A DNA stretch of 64,000 nucleotides from Ascidia mentula (GCA_947561715.1 OX387197.1:21540266-21604265); one strand, 5' to 3'; counted from the stretch's first letter, positions 19,887 through 33,174 are shown. Numbers and translations are program-made. Notes: generated from the sequence alone by a model not told the origin.

Positions 19887-22800
19887 TCACTCGAGGATGA
19901 GGCTTATAAAGGAGGCGATGTGCAGTCTGTTCTCGCCCAGGTGCGACTGTATGAACGGGTGTTCTTCTAAATCCCGGTAGTTGGGGCGTTGTGCAGGGTC
20001 CTTGTTCAGGCAACATCGGCAGAAGTCGTGAAGCTCGGGCGAAAAGGCGTTGTCGGGTAGAGATGGAGACGGGTCTTCAACCACCTGCATATGGATTAGA
20101 ACCCGGTCAGTTTGGAGATTGTATATTGCGAGTAACAACCCGCGACACATGCGCGTTACGCTTACGTTCGTATAATCTCACCAACTGGCAGTTTGATAAA
20201 ATGCAATTTTTAATATTTTTGTGCTACACGAAACAATGTGAAAGTAGCCATGTTTCTCAAGTTCTGTATTTCACCAGCGTCGTTACTCTCTTTAAATCGT
20301 GTTTCGAGCACTAGAAAGAACTTCCCTCTTTGAGGTGCATTCCAAAACGCGATTACAACACGTACACAGAAACAGCTATACATAAACTGTATTTTTTAGG
20401 ACGTTTCAGTGAAATTTGTAGTCAGTAATACAAAAACGCGGCGACAGACGCGTTCAATTACGGCCTTCGACCGGATAAGGGTCGATGTCATTCGTCCGCT
20501 GTGGTGATGGGAGTGAAGACGAAATTACACGGGGCTGTTTCCGAAACCGACCGCGTAATAGCAACTGTCTATCAAGTTTATTCAAAACCATTGGCGCGGT
20601 ATTCGCGTTGGGCAAAACTCGAACTTTCGATCGCAAGTTCGTAAGCTCAGGCTGGACCTTATGTTAGTTTTTTTGGGGGGAGTGTGACGTCATAAACCAA
20701 CCAGAAACGAAAAACAGCTCGTTTGCATGTTTCAGTGCGGTAACAACCGTATAAAGCGTTTATTACATAAGGCATAAAGTCACATCTCGTTGATCAGGAG
20801 TACTTGGTTTTTTATCCCAATGTCTTTTAAAGCGGGTATGGAAAAAATTGCATGGAAAGAACTTCGTTTTTAAAAGTTTTGTGTCGGCTTTCCGGGTGTT
20901 CGGGGGTCGAATTAACGAGGTATAAGTGTACATTTAATGGGTGACAAACAATGTGAATACAATATTTATTCTCCTTACAAAATACAAAAATAAAACAGAA
21001 AAACAAACCTGCTTCAACTGCTGGAAGGGATTCTTCCACGTGTCGTAAGGGAAATCACCTGTTGCCACTTCAATCATAGTGATACCCAGACTCCACACGT
21101 CACTTTTGACGTCATAACCCTGCTTGTTCTTGGCGGGATCGATGCGTTCAGGAGCCATGTAAGGTTTGCAACCGGCGTCAATGGTTTTGGCGAGCGAATC
21201 GACGAGCTGACCGCTGATACCGAAGTCGCAGAGCTTTACTTGACCTACAGAAAGCAGAAAGGTTTTGAATGAGTATTAGAATAAGGAAGACGCAGAAGAA
21301 AGATTTTATGGTCGCTTTGGGTATATTTTGCGAGTATTTACTCACGTTAAGATCAGTCGAATACGAACATAGTACAGGACAGCTAAAAATAGTATGAAGT
21401 AGAATAATGCTTGAACATGGAAATACCAAATACAACTGCATTACGTAATACATCAAGTAATAGCATAACCTAGGAAAGCAACTAAAGTGGCCTTGGACTC
21501 AAAGAAAGGCCATTTTTTTCCAAGTGTTTAAAATTCCATGAAAAAACAAAGCTGGTTTTGATGATTCATAAACACACGGCCCAGTAAAAGTTGGACAATC
21601 GCAATATTTTAATTAGAGACAAACACGACAGCGGTTTGAGTTACGTTTGTTGGAGTTCGGCTTCAACATCTGTGCAGTTTGTATCCGCTATTTGACCAAG
21701 TAAACCCTAAGTCAGAACCCGGTACACTGTCGTGGGTGTGTATTGGCGTACCTTCCGCGTGACGTCACTGTGCGGTGATACGTCACACGTAGGAGGTTGG
21801 TGGCCGACTGAGTCACAAAAAGGTTGGTTTGCAGTTTGCACCACTGTTATTTTTCCAGCAAGGAAACAACACGCCAATAAAACCGAAACTCTGCACGGCG
21901 GAACCCGACAACAGCGCGTATGGAATTGGCTGACATGGAAACTGCTGGCTTCGTGCTTTGGTTTAAACGTTTTCGCAGGAAGTCGCAGATGACATAAAAA
22001 AACGAAACAAAAAGGATTTCACACGGCAAAGATTGGCAACTTGAGATTCTCTGCACACTTGTGAGCAAGCTTAATCCAATATTCAATTTAAACCCGCGTT
22101 GTTAGTTGGTTTAATATTTCGCACGTGCAAATTCGACATCCATGAAAGACACCTGGGACGTAAGCTTTCTTCGTTGGGGTTCAAATCACAAACATACACG
22201 TAGAAACTTACGTTGCAGGAAAAATGATAAAGTCCTTGACTTCTTCCAGGAGGCAGAAAATAATTGATAACCCAAGTTTTTTGATTGTGCATGATAGCCG
22301 TGAACACGGTGACGGTATACAGCCCATTATCTTGCACCATTACACGTTTTGTAACAATAGATCATTTCGTGTTGCTCAAAATGATTGCGACACAGTCAGA
22401 ATCCCCAACACAAAAATCCCGCGGGGTTGCGAGTGGGATTTTGCGGCAATCTGCAATTGTGCGACTGGGGGTCTGACTCAGCGGGAAAGCACGGGAACAA
22501 TCGCGCTGCGCAACGCGAAACCGATTTGGTGCTTTCTAATCTTTCAATTGTCACACAAAAGGCGCGGAAGCCGATGCGCTGGGTGACAGTAATTGGGCGA
22601 GTTTGGCGCAGAACAAACGCGAGTACACCTTAAGACAGTGTGGCGAAGTTTCTGTTGAAAGAATCCCGCTAAACTGCACTGGCACTTTTCGCTGGCATTT
22701 CGGGATGCATCGCGGCGTGGCGCTAAACGAATAAAGCGCCCTGTGTCGATAGATGGGTTCTTCTGTCTTCCAGCATCTTGAAATGTCACTAGTGAAACTG

Positions 22801-25800
22801 AAATATGTGTCGAAAGGGCTCCCCCTGCCCCTGATAGAAAGCGGAACAAAAACAAACTGGCGCGAGAGGAATTCGCGACCCGCCAAGCACGCCTAACCTT
22901 GCCAACAGAATGATCCAAGTGAAGTTCTTTAACAAGGGCCGCCGCACAACTAAGCGCGGTGTGAATGCGCCCTTGTTCGTGGCGATAAGGTCGCGAGCAC
23001 AGTCGACTCACTGTGCTTCCAATTCATCCTTACAACGACTCAGTCAGCCCGCCGGAACCAAAATAGATGCCCGGCAAAACCGCAAGCAACGATGCGCCAC
23101 AAACGCTCCATTTATACGTCACGCGGACACACCGCGCCATTGTGACGTGTAGGGCCTGCGGGTACTTTCTCAAAGCCCGCGTTGGAAGCAACGCGCTTTA
23201 TCACGTGACATCCAGGCGGCGAAACAAGGCGAAGCGGTAACTCGATCGCATTTTAATCTGCCTTAACCGCGGATCCGTTGAATCGCGGTTTCGTCGCGCG
23301 ACTCGCCGCTAAGAACAATCGCCCGCTTTACTGTGTCCACAATTACGCCGAGCGCGGTGTTTGCCCAGCGGTAAGGATTAACACAGACGGTTCGTCTGGC
23401 GAAATATTAAGCCCTAGGCGCAGAAGAGCGTCAATAACAAGGAACAATTCTTTGGTGAAATCGTGGAAAGAGTGTATTTCGCTCACGGCCCAGTGAAAAT
23501 CGCCGGATGGAACAGAACAGCGTTTTGTGCACGTATTGGTCAAGTGTTTCTGTTACAATCAAGTTTGCCACTTTGAATAACGTAAAAAGTATACTGTCCG
23601 ACCCCATATTTGCGCTTTATGCAAAGATGTCGGAAAGTTACTCAATGATCATGATTTAAACCATGAGTTACACAAAACAATCACGTCGCATTGGGCAATG
23701 AATAATTATTTAAATCCATGGTTCTCCATCTCTTCTCAACCAAATACGGCACGGTGATTTTGTGAAAGGGTTGATTGGATAGAACATTTAACATGAAGTA
23801 TACGTGCATTTCCTACCAAGAAGAATTCCATTAATTGTGAAGATTGCCGTTGTTTTTGTGATACAAATGCCATGCAAACAAAGATTAGTGGAAATTGTGT
23901 GAGCCGACCGTTGAGAAAAACTGGTTTAAATCATGCAAAATACACATTCGAGGAATACAGCATTGACGTATTAGCATTTGGCATTATTTAGAGGCTAAGA
24001 TTAGACCTCGGAAACCGCTGCTCTATACGTTCGCAGGAACGGTCACACAAAACCCATCAAATAGGCTTTTGAGTTGCTACCCACGGGTGGCAACGATGAC
24101 AAGAGTCACGTCAGAAAATAGCTGGCAATTTTGAGCGAAGTTTTGCGCAGACAGTTTCATGTCCGAGAATGTATCCGGAAGATCAACAAACTGCGCTCAA
24201 CGCGTCAAACAAAACAAACACCGGAAGACGTCTGGGCGGTAATTTGGCCCAACTGGGCTGCAAGTTTACAACATACCCGGTCCCGGTATGCTTTCTGGCA
24301 ACCCCAAGAAACTTCCCGCTCCACGCTCACCGTGTGTGGCTGGTTTTACGTGACTCACCTAATCGTTCGCTGGGAAAAGACCCCACTTCCCGGCAACCGC
24401 GAAAGATGATAGGTTGTTTTGGTGATCGGACAGAGCCAATTTCGCGTTGTTTACGTTGCACTGCGATGAAGGAAACCCCAGACTGGCGCCGGGGTCGAAT
24501 AGCTGAGCGCAGCCGGGGATGAGAGCACACGGACAGAGTTTCAACTTAATGGAGGAATTCAATATTTCTCAACGGAAATGTTATAGAATGGTCGGTGATT
24601 GGTTGTGTGAGCGGTTGCCCTGGGAAACCCGATGTCATGCAGGTTTATATGTCTACGCCACGGTGAAAAACAGTATGTATACAGTTAACAACCAGAACAC
24701 ACCTTTACGCCTCTTAAGCAAATAGCGAATAATGGAAAACAAAGCAGTATATACCATATATGAAATTTAACTAAGGTATGAATTCAGAAGATGATAAGGA
24801 TTTCTACAAGAAATGAAAAAATCCATCACTCAAATATAATATTTAGATACTACATATGCGAATTCGAATAGTTTGGCGCAAGTCACTCAAATCGGTTTCG
24901 CTTTATTTTAGTGCTGTAACGACTGCAGGACAGATGCCATGCTACTTTAACACGTCCTTATACATTCAGTTGCCTATTCGACACGTAGAAGCGAAAATGG
25001 TTGGTGACAATCGTGCCACTTTCTTCGATGAGGGCAACCTTACATAATCGTTATGCCTCACAGTCCATTACAGCGTGAGACTATTACAAAAAGGGGAGGC
25101 AACACAGCAACGTCACGATCAACACTGAAACAAAGGCCGCCCCGTCCGTACACGCCAACGAAACTCTGCACACGTAAGCACGTGTCGCCTTAGTCGATGC
25201 GGCCGCATTCTTGGCATTCTTCGTCAGTCCGGTGGGCGTTCCGTGCGTAACGAGGACGTGTATTTAAGCGCACGGCTAACTCGTTGGAGCGCAGGGTTCC
25301 CCTTGGCGTTTTTACGCGGGGAAATTATTATGCGAAAACAATGCACGAGGGCGTTCGAGTCCGAAACTCTGCATTGAGGATCCGGTATGGATTGGTGCAT
25401 CTTCATCGGGGAAGACCACAGACACAAACAAATTTCATTGTATTGTTTCAGGGGCAAAATATGGACTGATAAACCACAGTTCTAAAAAGATCCAAACAGC
25501 AGGATATGATACTGTTTGAAAGCCATTGTTTTTTTAAAAAGGAAAGTTATTTAAAAGAACCACAACTTGCATAACAATTGACAAATAACCGTAGCCTTTA
25601 CACATAAGTAAAACCATCTCAACCAAACCTTTGGCTACAATTAATGGACACAGAAAAAATTTTTTTTTTACTGTTGCAAAACAAAACCATTTAAAACAGC
25701 ATCTACATGTTTTGTCAAACAGAAACCACACAGTAAGACAGTAATACATATAGACCAAGCACACATTGAAAATTTAAAGCTACCAAACCTCAACATTATA

Positions 25801-27844
25801 CTGTATCTTACCAGGAAGTTACAGACAATGTGAATTCTTTGCACGTTGTCCCTGGACACAACGCCTTCGCAACATTACTGTGTACAACCAGTGTTGACAA
25901 ATAAACAACTCTGGCTTAATGCTACCACAGGCGTTACACCTGTTTATAAAATCCCCATTACCGAGACAGGAGAAATGATATGTACACAGTGGGACAACAG
26001 CTTTCCCCCATCATTTCAACATAACTGACATTGTTTGCTTAAAACACAAAGGCAATCTGATGCCAATGGTTTCCTCTGGCAAAGATTATTGCTGGAAATC
26101 AGCACAGCCAAAGGTAAATGCTGAATAAGCATATTGGCATGGCAAGACACTACTTTGGAATTTCGCACACAATAGGATAAAAATGCTCACTAACAGAGTT
26201 TAAGAAAATTGTTTCATTTTATTGTGAAATATCCAAGTAAACCAATGCAAAACATAAATATTTTAAGTAAGAATGACCTACTTATTCACATGTCACAACT
26301 ACCTGAGCGGCTTAACGCTCCTAAAACACAGATTGAGCAAACATAAAAAGTCTATGCAAACCTTCTTTGTTTAATAACACATTTGACGGTTTCACATCTC
26401 GGTGAATCACATGCAGCGTTTCTTGCAAATATCGAAGAGCTTTTACAATTGACACAGCAATAATTCCCAAAACATCTTCACCAATGGTCAAGCCACGGTC
26501 TTTGACCTTTAAAAACCAACAAGACTCTTATTGCTAAATGATAACATGTACCTCACTACAGTAGCATTACCTTTTTGTAAAATTGGTCCAAGGATGTATC
26601 CATCACCTCCATGCAAATCCATACATCTCCTTGTCGGAATAGAGCACCATAGAAAGTTACCTATAGTAGACACAAAGTTGGAGCATTGTCAATAAAGGTA
26701 AAAAAAAAATATATGTTTCCACATATCCAGAAAAAAATTTCACATTTAAAAGCAATTTTTTCACTTTTTGCTTCTGACAGTGTTGTTCATGCAATTTAGG
26801 ATTTTTTTTGCATATATCTTAATCAAATTTTATATAGATTTGATTTCTGTATACATACTGTATATTCACAATCAACTGAACGCATGGCAACATCCAAATC
26901 CATGAGCAGTCTCTTCTGCTCCTGTGAGTTTAGAGTGGCTCTAATTCGTTTTACTGCCATGATGTTGTCTGATGTCATGTGCTTCATCTGCAATAAGAAA
27001 CCAAAAGGTCTACATAATGCTATAAAAACTAGCCTTTAAAGATTAACCGAATGGGGTAAAAAAAGCAAGGTTTACAGAAAGTGGTTAGAAAACAGTAACA
27101 CACCTTTTCCACAACACCATATGCCCCCCTTCCTAACTCTTCAATGACAGTTAGGTCATCTGCTTTTATATCGACGTCATGTCCCCCAATATGCATGCGA
27201 GAGTGAGGTTTTTGTGGAACTCTTGAGGGAGGTTGGACCTGCTGCTGGTTAAAAGTAGATACAGTAGTTTTAATGCAGATTGTTACACTGGTAAGTTATG
27301 CTAACTTTAAACTTACCCACAAGAATTTGCTCGATATTTTAGCCATTTAAACCATTTGTACATTTACACAAACTAAGTTGTCATGTTGTAAATTAACCAC
27401 AAAATTTTTATTGCTTCATGATATATTGGAATCATGCAGTAATAATTGAAAAAAATCACCGATATGACAATAAATGTGCAATCAGCAAAACAAAGCACAA
27501 CCATTTTTTGTAAAGATATTCGTTAAAGTTATACCTGAACTGGGTCTGGCATTTTAATTGGAAATCGCACTCTGGGTTTTCTTCGACCTGCAAGAGTGTT
27601 TTTTGTTATGAATTATGTATATCAATCAACATAGTTTGTAGAATATATGGACCAATCAAAGTTTTATGTGCTAGAAATGTATTATTTTTTTGGTGATAAA
27701 ATTGCAGAAAGTGCATGGAGAAAGTATTGACATTTTTTTTCATCCTGAATAAATCAATAAATTCACAGGAACATTTTCTACTTGTAAATACAGTGACTCA
27801 CCACCAGAGGTTGGTCTGCTAGCTCCATTGCTGGAGCCTTCCAT
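19887..27844 (-). CDS. MAP2K6: MAP kinase kinase 3/6 (p38 pathway)
   Basis: Dual-specificity kinase that activates p38 MAPK by phosphorylating the TGY loop. Eight exons on the minus strand: 27844-27802, 27587-27535, 27238-27104, 26987-26859, 26660-26571, 26506-26362, 21244-21009 and 20084-19887. Together they give 342 aa (human MKK6 is 334), and every junction keeps phase. Motifs: basic D-site RRKPRVRFPI near the N-terminus, glycine loop ELGRGAYGVV, MAVKRI lysine, VIHRDVKPSN, LCDFGIS, and the activation loop VDSLAKTIDAGCKPYMAPE with both regulatory Ser and Thr. The C-terminal docking region reads FQQLKQVVEDPSPSLP. Similarity is clearly to MKK3/6 and not MKK4/7. An invertebrate single-copy gene would be the common ancestor of MAP2K3 and MAP2K6. 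The 5.1-kb intron 21245-26361 is far longer than its neighbours. Confidence 0.95.
20685..20692. promoter_or_regulatory. CRE palindrome TGACGTCA
   Basis: A perfect cAMP-response-element palindrome in the last intron of the kinase gene. It may be chance; the same 8-mer also occurs at 21760-21767, 33178-33185 and near 54413. Confidence 0.25.
21600..25450. other. CpG-rich block inside the long MAP2K intron
   Basis: By eye this stretch is much richer in G+C and in CpG than the rest of the window (for example around 22430-22530, 22840-23360 and 24180-24510), and includes a TGACGTCA site at 21760. The longest open frame (23011-22544, minus) has no recognisable domain and could be open only because of the base composition. 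An internal promoter or an unrecognised first exon is possible. Confidence 0.4.
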
Positions 27845-29007
27845 GGTTTCAAAACAAAAAAGCAGATGACAAACACAAAGTTGTTCGTGTTGGACAGAAA
27901 AAACTTTAAATTCTACTAAATAAAGGCTGCGACTACCTGAAAGTTATGATGCTTAATTTTCTTTGGTAAACTCAAGTGGTATCAATAATACAAGCAAATA
28001 AAGCAATAATGCCAATAAGTTGTTACAAGAATAAACATTAGTAACAAGTCAAGAGAATGCATGAACGCATTGTAAAACCAGTTCAGAAATCATTGAATAA
28101 CTTTGCAGACTAAATACAAAAAACACATTTTTTGGTTTAGAAACGTTTATATTCATCCAGTAATAGTAACTATGTGTTTTTTATTAAACTTAATATGATT
28201 ACTTACGTGTCGGTGAAAGCAAACAGACGTTTATGTTTATTTAAGACAAACCAATTTCTGCCAAACGATCTTGCTAACCTACATACACCAGGTATTAAAT
28301 ATCCGACGTATATATATGACATTTATGCAAAAGTGAATGCTCTGTAAAACTGTCGGCACATTGTGCTTTAATTCTTTTTACAGCCTTGTTAAACCGCAGC
28401 CCTACAAAGAAGTTAAAGAACAGCAAACACAAAAACTTCAAACAGCAGATGCCTGTCCGCCGATTGTTTAAATCCAGACCGCCCCAGTTACCTTTTTTAC
28501 ATAAATGCTTTGCTGCAAAGTAGTCTCTGCTGCAAGTAACGTTGATAAATTTAACAAAACACAAAATTTCAAAACCGATTCTCACGCAGCGCCAAACTCC
28601 CAATGTTAGATTTTTCGAGTAGTATTTTAATTTCATAGAAAGATAGTGTCCTGAAAACAGACTCTTGAAAACTTTTCGTTTACCGCAGAATAATTTGTCA
28701 CCCGTTACGTAATTTTAAAACTCTTACTGTAAAATATATTTTTAACTACTACATGACATACTCTTTGTTGTTGTTTTATTTTTGCGTGTTTTTCCAGAAA
28801 GAAAACAGATTGAAATTTTGAAATCGTTTGCTCCAACAGAGTTAAACTTACCCCAGCAACAGTCTTTTATTAAAAGCGTCGTGTGGCGTTGGCGTTGGCG
28901 CTGTTAACCCCAAAACTCGTCATATGAATTTTGTGCTATATGTTTTTGGAAGATAAATGTAGGTAATTTTAACCCAGAAATTCTTCTGCGAGAAGTCAAG
29001 TACAGGT
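27845..29007. other. Kinase 5' region and gap to the alpha-arrestin gene
   Basis: It should contain the kinase promoter and 5' UTR. No exon-like block is visible. The minus open frame at 28295-28636 has no domain I recognise and lies in AT-rich sequence. Confidence 0.4.
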
Positions 29008-29013
29008 TTTATT
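29008..29013 (-). terminator. Poly(A) signal for the alpha-arrestin gene
   Basis: AATAAA on the minus strand, about 70 bp after the stop codon at 29082. Confidence 0.6.
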
Positions 29014-29081
29014 GACACAAATACAATTCACAATGAAAAATTAAGCAACGAATAATGAAATTCCACATCCATAACCCATTA

Positions 29082-31685
29082 TCAATCTGTTGATTCTAAC
29101 TGGTTGGTCTGGTCTTGTTGTGCCAACGCCGAATACGATGGCAAATCGTCTGCAAAGGTAAAAGTTTTATATAGGCTATATTTTTTAATTTAAACAAATG
29201 CCTATATCTACATAATTTATCATTTACATACCTGTCAACATCTGGGCTTTCCCCTTGGAAATGCAATTGATTTGAAGCGGAACTTTAACTTTTATTTCTC
29301 TTCCACATTTTACTAAAACATAAACCAAATTGTAGTGTTTGTTTAAGTAAATAAACGCACTCATCAGCATTGAAAATTTTCGTTGAATTAACGAGGCCTA
29401 CGCACATGGGCACGATTAGATCGACAGAAGATCAAAAGGAAAAGCGAAATCATTCTTTCTACGATGGTTTTTCGCTAGCCGTGGCCACAAAATTATCAAA
29501 TGTGATCCTGTCGCTGTTTGTTATTTGCTTGGTTTATTATACGTACGTTCAACTTGTAGTAGAGACGAATAATGGAGCATCCACTCAGATGAGAGGCAAT
29601 AACGTGTGGTACAGAGATCTTGCCTTGCCAACAGGTCGTTTCCATATCTTCACAAAAAATACAATCTCGTCATTTACGGCATAATCGCTAAAATAAATTC
29701 CCAAGCTATAAAATTGGTTCAAAACGTTTCGAACACCTTCTGTGTCCCATCAGGGCAAAAAGCTGAATGTCAGGTGGTCTTAAAGTTTGGATAATGTTAT
29801 CTAACAAATTAATGGCTTTGGCTAAACCTAAAAAACTTATACGTTGCAAAGGAAGGTTAAGGGTTAGGCTTACTTTTCGCGTTGACGTTCTCCGATATTT
29901 CCGACACGTTGTCGTGTGTACGCTTGCAAAAGGTGAAGAGAGACTTCCCCTCAAACACGCACGTCTGCAAAAGCAACAATTTAACCTTTTCAAACCCGAC
30001 ATATTTTTAGTTGTATATTTCAACAAAATGATCTACCTGTCTGAGCGCCAACCGTATTTTTTCGACCTCGAACTCGCAGCTGTCTTTAATGGCCACGTCA
30101 ACGTGAATTACGTCTCCGCTGTCATAGGATGGCTTGTCGCAGCTAACCGATACTTTGACAGGGGAATGGCTGCCAATCAACGTCGGTGATCGTTCAGCAA
30201 AGCCGTCAGTAGTCAACTAAGTTTATCAAATGCCACCAAAGTTAGTCAAAAATAATGTTCTGTACAATGATTTACAGATCTGGGGCTTGGTAAAATTTTG
30301 TTCGGTTATGCAATGAACCAACTGTTTGGCCCGTTCCTATCGTTTAAAAACGTCTGGAAAGCAAAAAAAATAAAATAAGTGAGCATTTGTGTTCTGGTGC
30401 GGCTGGATAACCTGGTTTAATAATGTTTGAGAAACTCTATCAGAGTCAACTATTTACTAAATAGCGCAAACATTCAGGTCAGTGACCAATGCATTGGTTG
30501 TTAAACATAATATAGATGTAAATAAACAAAAAGTTATAGTTATAGTTTCCAATGCAAAAAAAAAAACATGTTGCCAATATAAGTTATCACCTGATCATCA
30601 ATAAGTTCGCCGCGACGGATCACGGTGAATTGCTTCTTGAAAGTAAAGTTGGTTGGATTTAGAACTCTATCGATGCAAACTTCAATGTGGTAACGGATTG
30701 ACCCCACTCCACCTAATAATTAATTTGAAGTTGGTTGGCTCTGTTATTCATTACCTATTTATGTGTACTCAACGGGTCGTACAACTACAAAGTGGGAGAG
30801 TCTGTTTCAGGCTAGCTAACTATAGTTAGTTCAAGTGGAGCAGTCACCAGTGTGTGCACAGCTGCCTGCAGCTCAACGGGTATTATGGCTATTTTGCTTC
30901 TGTATAATTTGACGTGGTTCGGAAAAATTGTGCTTATACATATTTATATACACATGCAGACCTAGCTATAAGTTATTATTTATGTAGATTCTGTTATACT
31001 TTGGCTTTACAGTGTAGCTCTATGTGAAAGGGAGAGATTATAGATTGTCCACAAAATATTAGAGCAAACACACTTTACTGATGAAAGTTTATTTTCCTTG
31101 CACTGTCAACAATTACCTTCGAAACTTGGAGGGGTATTTTGTGGCACCAGAAATTCGAATGGAAACTGATATTGTCCGATTCTCAGTACCACCCCCTGAC
31201 CCACCTTTCCACCTAAAAGAATTTGTTTAAATGCAAAAAAGTAAGAGAATTTAAGGCAACTTGATAACATATTGTCACTTGTTTACCTTTCGGCCAAAGG
31301 CAGACCTGGCTGTCAATGTACTTTTCGTTCTTGCGGTAGTACGTCCTGTGGCCCCACTCAACCCAGGAGTTGTGGCATTTACCAACACATCTTACGAGAA
31401 CCCCTGTAAACATGCGCTGTTTTAGCATCACAGAACAATTTTTTAAAGGCCATGCACACAAATCTGTATGAGTCACAGGAAAAATCAGAGATAGGCATTA
31501 TATAGGAAAAGGCCTGCAGGTTTTGAATATTCGAAAAAGTTCCATGCTGAAGAAATATTAGGAAAAAAAATACCTCTTATATTTATGTCGGCCTCTACGT
31601 CTAGGGTAACGGTACCACCAACTTCATCCCCTGGCTGAAATTCTTCTTCTTTCTTGTTGAAAACAACGTCAATTCTTACAGACAT
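29082..31685 (-). CDS. Arrestin domain-containing (alpha-arrestin) protein
   Basis: Trafficking adaptor of the ARRDC/TXNIP family. Eight exons: 31685-31574, 31403-31287, 31212-31117, 30712-30591, 30216-30037, 29964-29874, 29312-29232 and 29149-29082, giving 288 aa with every phase matching. The N-terminal arrestin fold shows FQPGDEVGGTVTLDVEADINIRG, VRCVGKCHNSWVEW and the family signature YQFPFEFLVPQNTPPSFEG followed by IRYHIEVCIDR. The C-terminal fold shows SCDKPSYDSGDVIHVDVAIKDSC and REIKVKVPLQINC. Most family members are near 400 aa and carry PPxY motifs in the tail for NEDD4-type ligases. Here the protein ends soon after the second fold (LPSYSALAQQDQTNQLESTD), and no PPxY is present. The gene could have alternative 3' exons, but I see none before the poly(A) signal. 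Confidence 0.9.
29406..29684 (+). CDS. Candidate small single-pass membrane protein nested in the arrestin gene
   Basis: A 92-aa open frame from ATG at 29406, on the strand opposite the alpha-arrestin gene and mostly inside its 29313-29873 intron. It has a polar, charged N-terminus (RSTEDQKEKRNHS), then one clear hydrophobic segment, roughly VILSLFVICLVYYTYVQLVV, then a polar tail with NWxR-like text. This order fits a type II anchor. I recognise no family. It could also be the first exon of a spliced gene, or simply a chance frame in AT-rich intron sequence. Confidence 0.3.
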   Translation: MGTIRSTEDQKEKRNHSFYDGFSLAVATKLSNVILSLFVICLVYYTYVQLVVETNNGASTQMRGNNVWYRDLALPTGRFHIFTKNTISSFTA

Positions 31686-33174
31686 GTGACTTTAACACTA
31701 TATTTTTCTGTGATATCAATCAAATTTGTCAGTAACTTTAATTTGGCAGTTAGTGTCCAAATTGTCACAGAAACATTGCAACAACAGCCACGTATTTTGA
31801 AACATTAATATATATACGCGGTATTAGTCTAAATAGCTAAATGGGACACCAATAGCATGCTAATGTACTTGTACATTAAGGCTTCCAGAGCGAATAGGAG
31901 CCGTTGGCCCGAGAAATCGTATATAAAAGCACCTCGAGTCATATGACATATGACATATGACATGTTTCATTGCTGTCCTTCAGTCACGTGAGATTATTTG
32001 TTTTTATTCGTATTACGGCCACGTGACTCGCGATACGTCACTTATTTGCAGGAATCTGAGGAGAATACAGAACCCCGTTAATTATTAACCAGATCGGGTT
32101 TAACGTTGCTTTACGTGTACCACTGGCTGAGGTTACTGAGTCAAGTTGCTAAGGCATTTAACCCCAATTTTCAACGCTTGCATGGACGTAATTTGTAAAA
32201 GAATAAGTAGACTAAAACTTTATTTTATGTTCACAGAAAAAACCTGCAAAGCACTGTTCATTGGGCACTTTAGTGAAGTATATCTGGCTATGCTTATACA
32301 AAGCTGTTTTATTTTATACTGTTTTACTAAATACGCAGGTAAACATTTTACAAAGCCAAATAACAACAATAATTAATTTAATCTTACCGCATATGTTATT
32401 TGGTTTCAACAAAATGCAAAAGGACTAAAAACAGCTTCGTCAGTCACTACTTTCTAACTGCTGTTAGCTTTTGCATTTTTAGATCTGATATTCAGTTTAA
32501 ATATAATACGCAGATTCCTGACTTAAGCCTTGTTATCATGCAGACGTTTCGAACACAACTGTGTTTCTCATCAGTACGAACAATAAACTGACTGTCAGGT
32601 AAGCATGTGCAGAAAGTCAGAACCGAGCAAACAAGTCACGATCACGTGACTCAAATCACGTGACATCTGTGATACGGTTTTATTGCAGTGACAACACTGC
32701 TATCATGACACAAAGAACCACGATACAAAGGCAAGGTATTCGAGAAAGTATTTACAAAAAGAACCCAACCAAAGAGTTAAACACGAAAAGCAGTAAAGGT
32801 GTGCAATGATAAAAGCGTTTGATCTGTCGGAAACAATTGTACAAAGTTATGCAACCGCGAAAAGAGGAATTTTAAATTCCGGTCACAAAAACACAAAGCC
32901 AAACATGGACGTTTGACGTATATTTTACTTTGCAAATAACCATGTTTGTTACAGTAGTTTTACATTATTGTTCTTCAAGATGTGTGCAATTGTTTAATGA
33001 GCTACAAATGTAAAAGCCAAGAGTGGAATCCACTATTGAGCGAAGGAAGCATGGATGGTTGGGCAGCAGACACCAGCGTAAAATGACCTGCATTTTTTCA
33101 CACGATATACACGACACGCAGAGGCTCGCCGACAACCTTCCGAAAAATACGGTCCTCTTCCACTTCCACCCTGT
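31686..33174. other. Promoter side of the alpha-arrestin gene and lectin 3' flank
   Basis: No exon-like block. It contains a short heptamer repeat (catatga, 31940-31964) and four CACGTG E-boxes at 31985, 32020, 32643 and 32657. A minus-strand AATAAA near 32679 could serve the lectin gene. Confidence 0.45.
32643..32662. promoter_or_regulatory. Paired CACGTG E-boxes
   Basis: Two CACGTG sites (32643-32648, 32657-32662), both extended to TCACGTGAC, separated by 8 bp. They lie about 960 bp upstream of the alpha-arrestin start. Two further single sites are at 31985 and 32020. bHLH-Zip factors (USF, MITF/TFE, Mondo-Mlx) bind such sites. This is a sequence match only. Confidence 0.3.

Noticed and set aside
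22544-23011. 155-aa minus-strand frame in the long kinase intron
   Set aside because: It lies in CpG-rich DNA where stops are rare, has no recognised domain, and overlaps several other open frames in all directions.
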